A stretch of DNA of 38,199 nt, from positions 1 through 38,199 of the forward strand of contig DAHWOF010000130.1 of assembly GCA_027335345.1 (NCBI GenBank), written 5' to 3'. The notes under the pieces were generated by a model that was not told where the DNA came from, did no database searches, and was given only the letters and a program-made list of their open reading frames with translations. Below, piece by piece: positions 1 through 8,312 of the stretch (positions are counted from its first letter, which is position 1; every line of letters starts with the position of its first letter). The position numbers and the translations under genes are program-made. The DNA comes from Granulicella sp. (GTDB lineage Bacteria; Acidobacteriota; Terriglobia; Terriglobales; Acidobacteriaceae).

Positions 1-68
1 CGCTGATGGGATGGCTGATGCGGCTGAGCCGCAAGACGGATGGAGCTGTCAGGGAGCCGGCGGCCTGA
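1..68 (+). CDS. C-terminal fragment of an unidentified protein (cut by window start)
   Basis: Frame 3 of the plus strand is open from the window edge to a TGA at 66-68 and encodes about 21 residues ending KTDGAVREPAA. The visible part (LMGWLMRLSRK) is hydrophobic then basic, which could be the end of a last membrane helix of a transporter. That would suit a GlcNAc locus, but this is only a guess. The gene converges with the kinase gene on the other strand. Too little is visible to name the family. Confidence 0.35.
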   Translation, partial: LMGWLMRLSRKTDGAVREPAA

Positions 69-231
69 AGGGATTCGGCGCAATAAGAGGAAGCATCCCT
101 TGTCCACCTGGGCGGCAACCAATGCGATGTGGATAGGTCGCCCGCATCTGACTGAGGCTCTGACACCCTGAAATCACGCCTCGGCGAAACGATATCTGGG
201 TCACCTGCGCCGGCCCTGTAAGACCCTTATC

Positions 232-271
232 GGGAAAATAAAGCCTTCCATGGGAAGGCGAGCGTCTCGCC
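232..271 (-). terminator. Intrinsic terminator of the kinase/SIS operon
   Basis: On the minus strand a perfect 7-bp stem (GCCTTCC / GGAAGGC, 243-259, loop of 3) is followed directly by TTTATTTT, the classic layout of a Rho-independent terminator. It lies about 28 bases past the kinase stop codon. A second perfect hairpin (GGCGAG-CGT-CTCGCC, 257-271) shares three bases with the first, so the two stems are mutually exclusive. Bases 69-231 hold no gene or signal that I can support. Confidence 0.7.
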
Positions 272-286
272 CTCCGATCAAACCGT

Positions 287-1237
287 TCAGCGACCTTGGC
301 GAGACGGCAGCACTGGGTTACGGGCGCGCCAGAGAGCCCCAAGGAGAGGATCGACTACACCCTCACGGACCTGGATGGTCGGGAACTCGGAGCGTACCGA
401 AGCGATGAGGGCCTCACGGACGGGTGCAACCTTCTCCATAATGGAGCCCGTAAGGGCGAGACTGGGAGGCTCCGCTTGGCCGCAGGGATTGGCGGCGGCG
501 GCTCCCGCATGCACCTGGCGAACCACCAGGCGCACCAGCCAGGCCAGTTCCTCGCCCTGCTGGCGCAGAACCTGAGAGGCAACCTCGTCGCCTTGTTGGG
601 CGCAGGCAAGGATGACTTCGGTGAGGCGAGAGAAGTCGGGCGCGGGCCGGGCGTTGGCAGCTTCCACCAGAAGTTCCAGGGAGGGTAGTTGCCAGAACTC
701 CATGACGGCGTCCAGGAGCCGGGTGGAGCGGCCTTCGTCGCGAGCTAGAAAGGCGGTTCGCAGTCCCTCGTGGCCGATACGATGGCCCGAGCCTTGATCG
801 GCCAGTTCGGGGCCCCATCCGCCCGCAGTGACAATGGAGCCATCCGGCCGGCGGCCTGCGACGTTGGAGCCCGTGCCAGCCATCGCAAGCACGCCGAGCT
901 TGCCATGGAAGGCGGCATCCAAAGCGATCTCGACATCTCCAAGTAGAAGAAGCTCGCCCGAGACGCGGGCGGAAAAGGCCTGCCGCAGCCAATCGGTCAC
1001 CAGAGGAACAGTCTCTCCTGCTGTTCCGACGCATGTGCGGGTGATGGCTTGCATGGAGATGCCGCTTCTGGCACTGAGCTCGCCCAAAGCCTGATCCAGG
1101 TTGGCAGCGGCTGAGGACGCATCCGTGCGCATCCGCTTGATGGTTCCCGTTCGGGTACGGCAAAGCTCTCCAGATTCATCGGCCAGCAGATAATCGGTCT
1201 TGGTGCCGCCTACGTCAAGCGCTAAGAAGAACGCCAT
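287..1237 (-). CDS. BadF/BcrA-type ATPase, probable N-acetylglucosamine kinase
   Basis: A 316-residue cytoplasmic sugar kinase of the ASKHA fold. The N-terminal phosphate-1 motif is LALDVGGTKTDY (about residues 5-16). The second phosphate motif is MAGTGSN (119-125), followed by the GGWGPELADQGSG segment typical of the BadF/BadG family that includes N-acetylglucosamine kinase. Substrate is inferred from context: SIS-type deaminase immediately upstream in the same operon, plus nagA, GH20 and GH18 nearby. The expected reaction is GlcNAc + ATP to GlcNAc-6-phosphate, supplying NagA. The ATG start places the glycine-rich motif at the right distance from the N-terminus. It lies 51 bases after the SIS gene and ends in a good terminator. 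Other amino sugars or anhydro-sugars are possible substrates. Confidence 0.8.
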   Translation of the reverse strand: MAFFLALDVGGTKTDYLLADESGELCRTRTGTIKRMRTDASSAAANLDQALGELSARSGISMQAITRTCVGTAGETVPLVTDWLRQAFSARVSGELLLLGDVEIALDAAFHGKLGVLAMAGTGSNVAGRRPDGSIVTAGGWGPELADQGSGHRIGHEGLRTAFLARDEGRSTRLLDAVMEFWQLPSLELLVEAANARPAPDFSRLTEVILACAQQGDEVASQVLRQQGEELAWLVRLVVRQVHAGAAAANPCGQAEPPSLALTGSIMEKVAPVREALIASVRSEFPTIQVREGVVDPLLGALWRARNPVLPSRQGR

Positions 1238-1288
1238 GCAATGAGTTACTCCACCAGTCTGTGCTTCCGGGATTTTGCTGCTGCTCTG

Positions 1289-2431
1289 CTACTCTGCCAG
1301 CACCGCTTTGGTCAGGTTTCTGGGATGGTCGACATCGATCCCGTTGTTGGTGGCCATCCAGTAGGAAAAAAGCTGCATGGGTATGGTCTCACAGATGGCC
1401 AGCAGAGGCTCGCGCACCTGAGCTACAGGGATGGTGTGGTCCGCCAGGGCGGATACGGTTTTGTCTCCTTCGTTGGCGATCGCAAGGATGCTGGCTCCCT
1501 GCTGGCGCATCTCTCGCATCAGATGAATCACCTTCTCATAGCGCAGGATCGAGTCTGGAGCGGCCCAGTCCACGGTGGCGATCATCACCAGGGGAGTGGC
1601 TGGGGAGACCAGAGCGTTGGGGCCGTGCTTCAACTCGCCGCTCGGATAGCCTTCCGCGTGCAGATACGCGGACTCCTTCAGCTTCAGAGCCCCTTCCCGT
1701 GCGATAGGGTAGTGCATTCCGCGGCCGAGAAAGAGGAAGTTCCTGGTGAGGCGATAGCTTTCAGCGATGCGGCGAATCGACTCCTCCCAACCGCGTAGTT
1801 GCGTCTCCACCAGGCTGGGGAGAGCTTCCATCTCCGCCAGACGCATCCTGATCTCCAGGGCGTCCATCGTCTTGCGGGCCACGGCCCCCATAAGAGCAAG
1901 AAGGTAAAGGTTCAGCAACTGAGCTGTGAAGCTCTTGGTCGCCGGAATGGCGCGCTCCCGGCCTGCCAGGGTAGGAAAGGAGACGGTAGCCTCACGCGCC
2001 ATCGTGGATCCTTCCACGTTGGTGATCGCCAGCGTCTGGTTGCCCACCGCTTTGGCTTTGCGCAGAGCGGCCAGAGTATCGGCCGTCTCACCAGATTGGG
2101 AGATTACCAGAACGGCGTTGTTTGTCAACGCCTTCTCTTGACGGTACGAGTACTCGCTGGCATACTCGACATCCACCGGGATGGAACATAGATCCTCAAG
2201 CAGAAGCTCGGCCAGAAGACCCGCGTGGCGGCTAGAGCCGCTGGCAGCGATCACAATCTTGGTGCGCACACGCTCGAGCCACTCGATGATGGCCCCGCAG
2301 GTTTGGGTGCGGAGGTTACCGTCCTCGACATAGTGTTGGATGGTGGACGAGAACGTCTCCGGCTGTTCGAAGATCTCGCGCAGCATCCAGTGAGCAAAGG
2401 GGGCGGGCGTGGAAGCGGAAGATGTTGACAC
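1289..2431 (-). CDS. Double-SIS sugar isomerase, probable glucosamine-6-phosphate deaminase (NagB-II type)
   Basis: A 380-residue cytoplasmic protein with two SIS domains and no glutaminase domain. It matches the isomerase half of GlmS: an REIFEQP motif near residues 18-24, ASGSS (63-67) and SQSGE (111-115) in SIS 1, and a second SIS at about 230-370 containing GRG and EGALKLKES. The C-terminus resembles the GlmS tail (PRNLTKAV). Proteins of this layout act as NagB-II glucosamine-6-phosphate deaminases or AgaS-like enzymes. With nagA and a kinase nearby, conversion of GlcN-6-P to fructose-6-P is the best call. The start is a GTG (minus strand, 2431) with an AAAGAGA sequence about 8 bases upstream. 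It is first gene of the operon and is transcribed divergently from the DeoR regulator. Confidence 0.82.
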   Translation of the reverse strand: MSTSSASTPAPFAHWMLREIFEQPETFSSTIQHYVEDGNLRTQTCGAIIEWLERVRTKIVIAASGSSRHAGLLAELLLEDLCSIPVDVEYASEYSYRQEKALTNNAVLVISQSGETADTLAALRKAKAVGNQTLAITNVEGSTMAREATVSFPTLAGRERAIPATKSFTAQLLNLYLLALMGAVARKTMDALEIRMRLAEMEALPSLVETQLRGWEESIRRIAESYRLTRNFLFLGRGMHYPIAREGALKLKESAYLHAEGYPSGELKHGPNALVSPATPLVMIATVDWAAPDSILRYEKVIHLMREMRQQGASILAIANEGDKTVSALADHTIPVAQVREPLLAICETIPMQLFSYWMATNNGIDVDHPRNLTKAVLAE

Positions 2432-2615
2432 TATGAGTCTCTTTTGAAATTAAAATGATTATTTATGCCTAATACGATCAGAATAAGGTACATTTCAGAC
2501 AGCCGCAAGGTGTAAATTGCTGCGCCTGCGCATTGTGGAGCTAAACTCAACAAGAAGCGGGACCCTCTCCACCGGAAGAATGGGTTTTCTCTCTCCGATT
2601 CGGTAATGTTTTCTT
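2432..2615. promoter_or_regulatory. Divergent promoter region with candidate DeoR operator
   Basis: This 184-base intergenic region between the SIS gene (minus) and the DeoR regulator (plus) is much more AT-rich than its surroundings near 2440-2475. It holds TTGAAAT (2444-2450) and TGATTATTTATG (2456-2467). Nearly the same two words occur upstream of the GH20 gene (TGATTATTTTATG at 5601-5613, TTGAAAT at 5614-5620). Both copies sit just upstream of the minus-strand start codon. A shared operator for the adjacent DeoR-type regulator is inferred. I could not place -35/-10 boxes with confidence. Confidence 0.45.
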
Positions 2616-3401
2616 ATGTCTACAAAGACCGATGTTCGCGGCGATCGCATCATGAAAGCCCTGTTACGGGCGGGGGATATCTCCGTACAGGAGCTGGTGG
2701 ACCAGCTAGGGGCGTCTGCGCCCAGCATTCGCAGAGATCTGGCGCGGCTGGAGAGACGCGGTTTGGTGCTACGCACCCACGGCGGAGCGACCCTGGTCGA
2801 GCCGCTGCTCTATGAGCCGTTTCGGCACGATACGTCCTTTCAGGCCAGAGAGTTGCGTTCCGTTGAGGCCAAGCGGCGGATAGGGGTGGCGGCCAGCGAG
2901 CTCATTGGGGAACACGAGACGATCGGCCTGACGGCTGGTACGACCACGACCCAGATTGGCCGCTCGCTTCGGCACCGCCGTGGCATCTCAGTGATCACCA
3001 ATGCGGTAAACATCGGAATGGAACTATGCAACCAACCAGCGATCAAGACCATGCTGACGGGCGGAACGCTGGCTTGGGCGTGGACCTTTGCCCTGGCCGG
3101 GCAGCCTGCGCTGAGCTTTTTGCGCGAGGTCTATCTGGACAAGGCGTTTATTGGAATTACCGGCTTTGATCTGGAACGTGGCGTGACCACGCTGGAGGCG
3201 GAGGAGGCCGCAGTCTCCCAGGCGATGATACGCAACGCCAAAAAGGTGATTATCGTGGCGGATTCGGGGAAGATGGGTGAGGTCAGCCCTGCGCTGATCT
3301 GCCCCATCTCCTCCATCCACATGTTGGTCTCCGATACCAATCTGCCTCGCCAGATGCAGGACGAGTTGGCGGCACGGGGAATTGAAGTGGTTCTGGCCTA
3401 A
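2616..3401 (+). CDS. DeoR-family transcriptional regulator
   Basis: A 261-residue DNA-binding repressor. The N-terminal winged helix-turn-helix (about residues 8-60) ends with the family signature RRDLARLERRGLVLRTHGGA (39-58). The rest is a DeoRC sensor domain (about 80-240) that normally binds a phosphosugar; the GLTAGTTTTQIG and VITNA segments and a late VADSGKMG motif fit. Context suggests that it senses GlcNAc-6-P or GlcN-6-P and represses the kinase/SIS operon, GH20 and nagA. It is divergent from the SIS gene and convergent with the GH20 gene, with only 8 bases between the two stop codons. ATG at 2616 is used; the ribosome binding site before it is weak. Confidence 0.88.
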   Translation: MSTKTDVRGDRIMKALLRAGDISVQELVDQLGASAPSIRRDLARLERRGLVLRTHGGATLVEPLLYEPFRHDTSFQARELRSVEAKRRIGVAASELIGEHETIGLTAGTTTTQIGRSLRHRRGISVITNAVNIGMELCNQPAIKTMLTGGTLAWAWTFALAGQPALSFLREVYLDKAFIGITGFDLERGVTTLEAEEAAVSQAMIRNAKKVIIVADSGKMGEVSPALICPISSIHMLVSDTNLPRQMQDELAARGIEVVLA

Positions 3402-3409
3402 AGACCAGG

Positions 3410-5584
3410 CTACTTCGGAGTTTCCGTCGATGAAGAAATCGGCCCCGGGATGCCGAGGCTTGATGCCGTAGGTAGTTGGTGAGTTCGATATGCCTCCTCC
3501 ATGGCAGTGCCGATCTGTTCTCCGCGGCTCTGCCAGAGCTGAATTCGGAGATCGTAGCGCACCAGGACGTTGTCCAACCAGTAAGGCCGGTTTTCACTCA
3601 GCCAGGTTTGGCGATAGAGCGTCTTGAGCAGGGAGTAGCCGTCGCGGAGATCCTGGCATTTGCCGTTATTGCTGCTGATGTCGTCCATGATATTGCCGAC
3701 GATCCTTTTCTTGGAGGGATCGTTTTGCATGGCGTAGGCCTGTGCGTAGCCGTTGCGAATCTCATCGGAAAGCTGAAACTTCAGGCCGATGAAGTCGATC
3801 CGGCGGGCGCCGAGTTCCATGGCCAGAAGAGCGTTCTTCTCCCGCAGCGAAGGCTGGCTAGCCAGGGCCGTCTCGATCAGATTGATGGCATTTTCCGCAT
3901 CGAGACGAGCGGCGGGAATGTTGGCCCGCAACTTGTCGCCCTCCTTGACACCGGCTGGGCTCCAGGGATCAAGCCAGAAGACCCGATCGCTGATGTCGAT
4001 CAGATTCTCGGCGGCAATGATCTGAGCTATGGCCTGGTTGATGCGTCCTGACCCATCTCCAAAGAAGATGGGGCCGAAGGAGGCCTGGTAGGCTGCAGCG
4101 TCCGACTTGCCCGGCTGCCATCCCGCAGCGGCCCCAAAGAGGACGCCAAACCAGTCTTCGTTGAAGAGGCCTTCGCCGTCATCATCCCAGACTGTGGTCA
4201 GCACGCCGGTGCTGCCCAGGCGCTGGCCGGCCGCGACAAAGCCGGAGATGTTGTCCAGAGCTGTACTCTCGTTGGGAAAGACGACGTTCCAGTTGGCGTC
4301 GCCCGGGGCGACCCAGGTCTCCAGACCCTGTTTCTTGAAGGGCAGAATATCGTGGTCGTAGCTGTCTTCGTGCCAGTAGATCCAGGGGATGGCAATCATG
4401 TCCTTGGGAATGCCGGGAATCGCGGAAGGGTCGGAGTCACCGATGTCGCCCCAGAAGAGCAGGCGCCGGTGAAGCGGGGCCAGGGTGCTGTGGATGGAGG
4501 CAAGAAAGTCGGCGTACACCGGGCCGAGGCCGCGTTGATCGACGGCGGGTTTGGTGCGGCCCATACCCAGGTCAAAGGTCTCATCGGCACCAATGTGCAG
4601 AAACGGGCTGGGAAAGTCAGCCGCGATCTGCGTGAACCAACTCTTGATAAGGGGAAGCGATTCAGCCTGTCCGGGAGCGAGGACATAACCGTGCGGCGTC
4701 TCTGCCACATCGGCGTACTTCTCATACTCCAGTACGTGGTGCACATGGCCGAACGCCTCCTGTTCAGGCACGATCATGATGTGCAGACGGCTGGCGAAGG
4801 CCACCAGCTCCTTGGCCTGATCTCGGGTGAGGGCTCCTCCCGGAGGCGCGGCGAGGGGATCGTCAGCATACTCCAGAGTGTTTTCAAAATATGGAGAGTA
4901 AAGATTCACCTTGTGGGCCGCAAACACCTCAAGCTGATGCTTCATGAAGGCCATGGTTGGAAATGGGCCGCGGGAGAGATCGTCATCTTCGCCGCGATAC
5001 TTCATGCTTGGCCAGTCGCGGATTTTGGCGATCCACACAGAGGGAACGCCGTTGCTGTCATCGATGAGCTGCTTCAGGGTCTGGACCCCATAAAACACTC
5101 CGGCCGAGGTTTCACCAATGATGTCCACAGTGTTGCCGCCGCTGGAGTCTTTGTGCGAGAGCAGGATGTAGCCTTCATCGTGCATGGCTTGGTCGAAGCT
5201 GAGATGGTTGTCCGCAAGGATCTGCTGTGCCTGGCTCGCGCCGGCGCGCAGAAGAGTGATGGTCAGATCCGTGGGACCAGCCGCGGGCGACAGGAGGATA
5301 CCGCGCCGGCGCAGCGTCTGGCTGAGGTTTTGCGCGGCAAACAGATCCTCGGAGTTGCCTCCAGGAACTACCACGCTAGCCGTATGGACGGGGACCAGAC
5401 CTTGGGTTTGGATCTGCTTGGGTTGAGGAGAAAGCATCGGCCCGGGGGCTACGGAACCTTGGGCCAGGAGTTGTGTTGATGGGCTGACGGCGAACAACAG
5501 CAGCGCCACGAGAGAGAGACGGAGAGCGTTGGGAGGCTGGACAAGGCGTCCGGGCCGGACCGATGCGAGAAACGGCGTGAGCAT
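3410..5584 (-). CDS. Secreted beta-N-acetylhexosaminidase, glycoside hydrolase family 20
   Basis: A 724-residue exo-hexosaminidase predicted to release GlcNAc from chitooligosaccharides or glycans. An N-terminal export signal is visible (basic stretch, hydrophobic core LSLVALLLFAV, AQG near residue 41-43). A GH20b-like N-terminal domain (about 50-175) precedes the catalytic barrel (about 190-530). HIGADETFDLG at 330-340 carries the Asp-Glu pair (D334, E335) of GH20: substrate-assisted catalysis, E as acid/base. The C-terminal 200 residues look helical and are not assigned. A strong AGGAGGA ribosome binding site lies four bases before the ATG at 5584. It is a single minus-strand gene, divergent from nagA, with the shared AT-rich motif upstream. 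Confidence 0.88.
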   Translation of the reverse strand: MLTPFLASVRPGRLVQPPNALRLSLVALLLFAVSPSTQLLAQGSVAPGPMLSPQPKQIQTQGLVPVHTASVVVPGGNSEDLFAAQNLSQTLRRRGILLSPAAGPTDLTITLLRAGASQAQQILADNHLSFDQAMHDEGYILLSHKDSSGGNTVDIIGETSAGVFYGVQTLKQLIDDSNGVPSVWIAKIRDWPSMKYRGEDDDLSRGPFPTMAFMKHQLEVFAAHKVNLYSPYFENTLEYADDPLAAPPGGALTRDQAKELVAFASRLHIMIVPEQEAFGHVHHVLEYEKYADVAETPHGYVLAPGQAESLPLIKSWFTQIAADFPSPFLHIGADETFDLGMGRTKPAVDQRGLGPVYADFLASIHSTLAPLHRRLLFWGDIGDSDPSAIPGIPKDMIAIPWIYWHEDSYDHDILPFKKQGLETWVAPGDANWNVVFPNESTALDNISGFVAAGQRLGSTGVLTTVWDDDGEGLFNEDWFGVLFGAAAGWQPGKSDAAAYQASFGPIFFGDGSGRINQAIAQIIAAENLIDISDRVFWLDPWSPAGVKEGDKLRANIPAARLDAENAINLIETALASQPSLREKNALLAMELGARRIDFIGLKFQLSDEIRNGYAQAYAMQNDPSKKRIVGNIMDDISSNNGKCQDLRDGYSLLKTLYRQTWLSENRPYWLDNVLVRYDLRIQLWQSRGEQIGTAMEEAYRTHQLPTASSLGIPGPISSSTETPK

Positions 5585-5821
5585 GATTCCTCCTATGAAT
5601 TGATTATTTTATGTTGAAATGAGCAAACTTCTGAGCTATTTTTCAAGGTAGGAGCATATTTTTCTCCTGCGTTGATGGACAGATCTCTGGAAGACCGGAA
5701 GTGCCGGAGTTCTTGATTCCCGGCGCGGCTGTGAGTAAGCCTTCTGAAGTGATCTTCGTCCCGAGAAGCCTGGCGGAGCTTGTGTTCGGAGGGTAACCAG
5801 GTTGGAAAGAGAACGGTACGG
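5585..5821. promoter_or_regulatory. Divergent GH20 / nagA promoter region
   Basis: This 237-base region separates the GH20 gene (minus) from nagA (plus). The half next to GH20 (5600-5660) is AT-rich and holds TGATTATTTTATG (5601-5613) and TTGAAAT (5614-5620), both of which recur upstream of the SIS gene. This is the second candidate site for the DeoR regulator. No -35/-10 pair stands out clearly on either strand. Confidence 0.4.
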
Positions 5822-6958
5822 ATGATGCAGCAGATTATTGCAAGAAGGTTGATCTCCGATACGGGCGAGTTGGCGTATCCGGTGGTGTCCGTCGAAGACG
5901 GCAAGATTGTCAGCGTGGAAGAAGGGCCGGAGAACGGATCGACGGAGACGCTGACAGCTGCGTTCTTTGAGATTCACGTTCATGGCGCGCGGTCATTCGA
6001 TTTTATGGTGGCGGATCAGCAAGGGTTCGCAGAGGCCGGACGATTTCTGGCCTGCCATGGAGTAGCGCATTATTTGCCCACCACGGTAACAGCTCCCCTG
6101 GATCTGACATTGAAGGCGCTGGAACGTCTGGCGGACGCGATTGAGCGACCGCATCCGCATACCTCTGGTGCGCCGGTGGCGACTCCAGTGGGAATCCACC
6201 TGGAAGGCCCCTTTGTCTCCCATGCCAAGCGTGGAGTGCATCCGGAGGCTTGCCTTCAGGAGCCGAGCATCGAGTTATTTGACCGCTTCCAGACTGCGGC
6301 CAGAGGACACATCCGGTTGATCACCATGGCGCCCGAACTGCCGCATGCGGTGGAGTTGATCAAGCACGCGACAGCCCAGGGGGTGCGCATCTCGATGGGG
6401 CACAGTATGGCGACGGAAGCGGAGACGCTGGCCGGAGTTGCCGCAGGGGCCAGCAGCTCAACGCACCTCTTCAATGCGATGCGCGCCCTGGACCATCGGG
6501 AACCGGGAATCGTCGGTACGCTTCTGGACCGGGATGACATCTACGCTGAAGCCATCTGCGACGGAGTCCATGTGCACCCGGCTGTGATCCGGCTGTGGTT
6601 GAAGATGAAGGGAGACGAGCGGGCCATCCTGGTTACCGACGGAATTTCAGCGACCGGCGTCCCAGATGGGACCTACACCCTGGGCGATCTCAAAGTAGTG
6701 GTCAAGGAAGGCGTCTGCCTCTCCGGTGAGACGTTGGCCGGCAGTGTTCTCACCATGGATCGCGCAGTCGCCAACTTGCAGCGGTTTACCGGAACCTCTC
6801 TTGGAACCGCGGTACGGTTGGCTTCACGCAACCCGGCGCGGCTGATGGGAATGACGCACCTGACGCAGAACATGCCGGGAGCTCCGGCAAACTTCAACCG
6901 CTTCGATGAGAACGGTCGTCGTATCGGAGGAATCATCGACGGGCGGCAGGTGGAGTAG
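5822..6958 (+). CDS. nagA: N-acetylglucosamine-6-phosphate deacetylase
   Basis: A 378-residue cytoplasmic amidohydrolase that converts GlcNAc-6-P to GlcN-6-P and acetate. Visible signatures, numbered from this start: EIHVHG (residues 50-55), HLEGPF with metal ligand E128, SMGH (H194), STHLFNAM (H215) and the catalytic aspartate in LVTDGISATG (D273). Length is normal for the family. The open frame extends further upstream, but the ATG-ATG at 5822/5825 has GGAAAGAG about 10 bases before it and begins at the usual N-terminus, so I chose it. It is the first gene of a plus-strand run with the GH18 and GH35 genes. Confidence 0.92.
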   Translation: MMQQIIARRLISDTGELAYPVVSVEDGKIVSVEEGPENGSTETLTAAFFEIHVHGARSFDFMVADQQGFAEAGRFLACHGVAHYLPTTVTAPLDLTLKALERLADAIERPHPHTSGAPVATPVGIHLEGPFVSHAKRGVHPEACLQEPSIELFDRFQTAARGHIRLITMAPELPHAVELIKHATAQGVRISMGHSMATEAETLAGVAAGASSSTHLFNAMRALDHREPGIVGTLLDRDDIYAEAICDGVHVHPAVIRLWLKMKGDERAILVTDGISATGVPDGTYTLGDLKVVVKEGVCLSGETLAGSVLTMDRAVANLQRFTGTSLGTAVRLASRNPARLMGMTHLTQNMPGAPANFNRFDENGRRIGGIIDGRQVE

Positions 6959-7036
6959 CGGAGGCGAAACCCGGATGCAGATGCTGAAAGGCTATGCTCT
7001 TGCGGGTTGGTTCGCTCTCCGGAACGGTCATCTCTT

Positions 7037-7052
7037 CCTCGGCCAACCGAGG
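7037..7052 (+). other. Small stem-loop between nagA and the GH18 gene
   Basis: CCTCGG-CCAA-CCGAGG forms a perfect 6-bp stem with a 4-base loop in the 149-base gap after nagA. No T-run follows, so it is not a standard terminator. It could slow decay or processing of the nagA part of a shared transcript. Confidence 0.35.
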
Positions 7053-7107
7053 CGCAAGCAAGGCGCGTTCTCTACCTCTTTCAATCCATTTACTGGAAAG
7101 GATCGTG

Positions 7108-8157
7108 ATGAAGAAACAAGGAACAAAGCTCGTGGCAGGGATAGCCTTGTGGCTTGGCGCCCTCTCGGCCTGTGCCCAGAAGACAGAGTTCTGGGTCGGC
7201 AATCAAGATGCGTCGGTGGCCTCTTTTCTGGCTCATCGGGACAAGATCGACATCATCTCGCCCACCTGGTACCACTTTGACCAGAACGGCCTGGTGAGTG
7301 GTGAGCCGCAGCCGGTGGTTCTCAAGGCAGCCAAAGAAGCGCACCTGACGATCATTCCTCTCTTCGCGCTCTTCAACCACGAGCAGCTCCACGTTCTCGT
7401 AGGGGATGAAAAGGCACAGGACGCGCTTATTCAGTCTCTGCTTCGCGAGTGTCATAACCACGGCTACGACGGTGTGAATCTGGACATTGAAAACGTGATG
7501 TGGACGGACCGCGATGGCCTCTCCGCGATGGTGAAGAAGATTGCCGACGCTCTTCACCAGCAGCATCTGCAAGTGCAGATCGACGTGGTTCCAAACGCAC
7601 CCGGATACCCTGGAGCGTCCGGCTTCAGCACCTGGATCTTCCAGGAGTGGCGCGGCGGCTATGATCTGAAAGCTCTGGCTCAATCCGTCGATCTCATCTG
7701 CCTGATGACCTACGACCAGAACACGCGCTGGACGGTTCCTGGCCCCGTGGATGGATGGACCTGGACCAAACAAAATGTGGATTACGCGCTTCAGTTCGTT
7801 CCCCGCAAAAAGTTGTCACTGGGCATAGCCCTCTACGGGTATCACTGGTATACGGGTGATCCTGGATTCAACGGCAAAAACCATACCCCTAACCCGACAG
7901 CGGAGTACATCTCGGAGCCGGCAGCCATTCACCTGCGCGATACCTGGGGTGGCAAGACCCAATGGGACGCGGTGGAGCATACCCCCTGGTTCTACATCGA
8001 CCGCGATCAGATGCGCGAGTGGGTCTTCTACACCAATCAGCGCGCCTTCATGGACCGGTTCAATCTTGCCAAACAGTATGGAATCCAGGGAGTCTGCGCC
8101 TGGGATCTGGGAGATGAAGACCCCTCCATCTGGGCGGCCATACCCGCCAAGCGCTAG
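7108..8157 (+). CDS. Glycoside hydrolase family 18 lipoprotein (chitinase / endo-GlcNAc-ase type)
   Basis: A 349-residue GH18 protein. The N-terminus is a lipoprotein signal peptide, MKKQGTKL then a hydrophobic core and an LSAC lipobox with Cys22, so it is probably anchored in the envelope. The GH18 active-site strand is YDGVNLDIENV, with D121, D126 and the proton donor E128 (family pattern DG..xDxE). Later segments LMTYDQN and YGYHWYTGDPG also fit the family. It resembles the YaaH/SleL-like single-domain GH18 proteins more than large multidomain chitinases. The reading frame is open farther upstream, but ATG 7108 has GGAAAGG six bases before it and gives the signal peptide. The expected role is cleavage of GlcNAc polymers feeding GH20; peptidoglycan or N-glycan is also possible. 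Confidence 0.85.
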   Translation: MKKQGTKLVAGIALWLGALSACAQKTEFWVGNQDASVASFLAHRDKIDIISPTWYHFDQNGLVSGEPQPVVLKAAKEAHLTIIPLFALFNHEQLHVLVGDEKAQDALIQSLLRECHNHGYDGVNLDIENVMWTDRDGLSAMVKKIADALHQQHLQVQIDVVPNAPGYPGASGFSTWIFQEWRGGYDLKALAQSVDLICLMTYDQNTRWTVPGPVDGWTWTKQNVDYALQFVPRKKLSLGIALYGYHWYTGDPGFNGKNHTPNPTAEYISEPAAIHLRDTWGGKTQWDAVEHTPWFYIDRDQMREWVFYTNQRAFMDRFNLAKQYGIQGVCAWDLGDEDPSIWAAIPAKR

Positions 8158-8312
8158 GATCTTTGGGGAAGCGGATCCGCAGCAACCGGCCGACCGCAGC
8201 AGACTGCGGAACCGCAGGGGACCTGTGCAGGAGTTGGTTGCTCGGGTCGAAGGAAGCTGCCCTGGACCCGGTGGGTTCATGGACGCTCTCATAAGACAAG
8301 CGGAGGGATGGG

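Noticed and set aside
49-342. 97-codon minus-strand frame beyond the kinase gene
   Set aside because: It overlaps the kinase end and runs across the intrinsic terminator; no recognisable protein feature.
4352-5479. Long plus-strand open frame (375 codons) opposite the GH20 gene
   Set aside because: It is the antisense shadow of a well-supported GH20 gene with active-site motifs; its translation shows no family feature.
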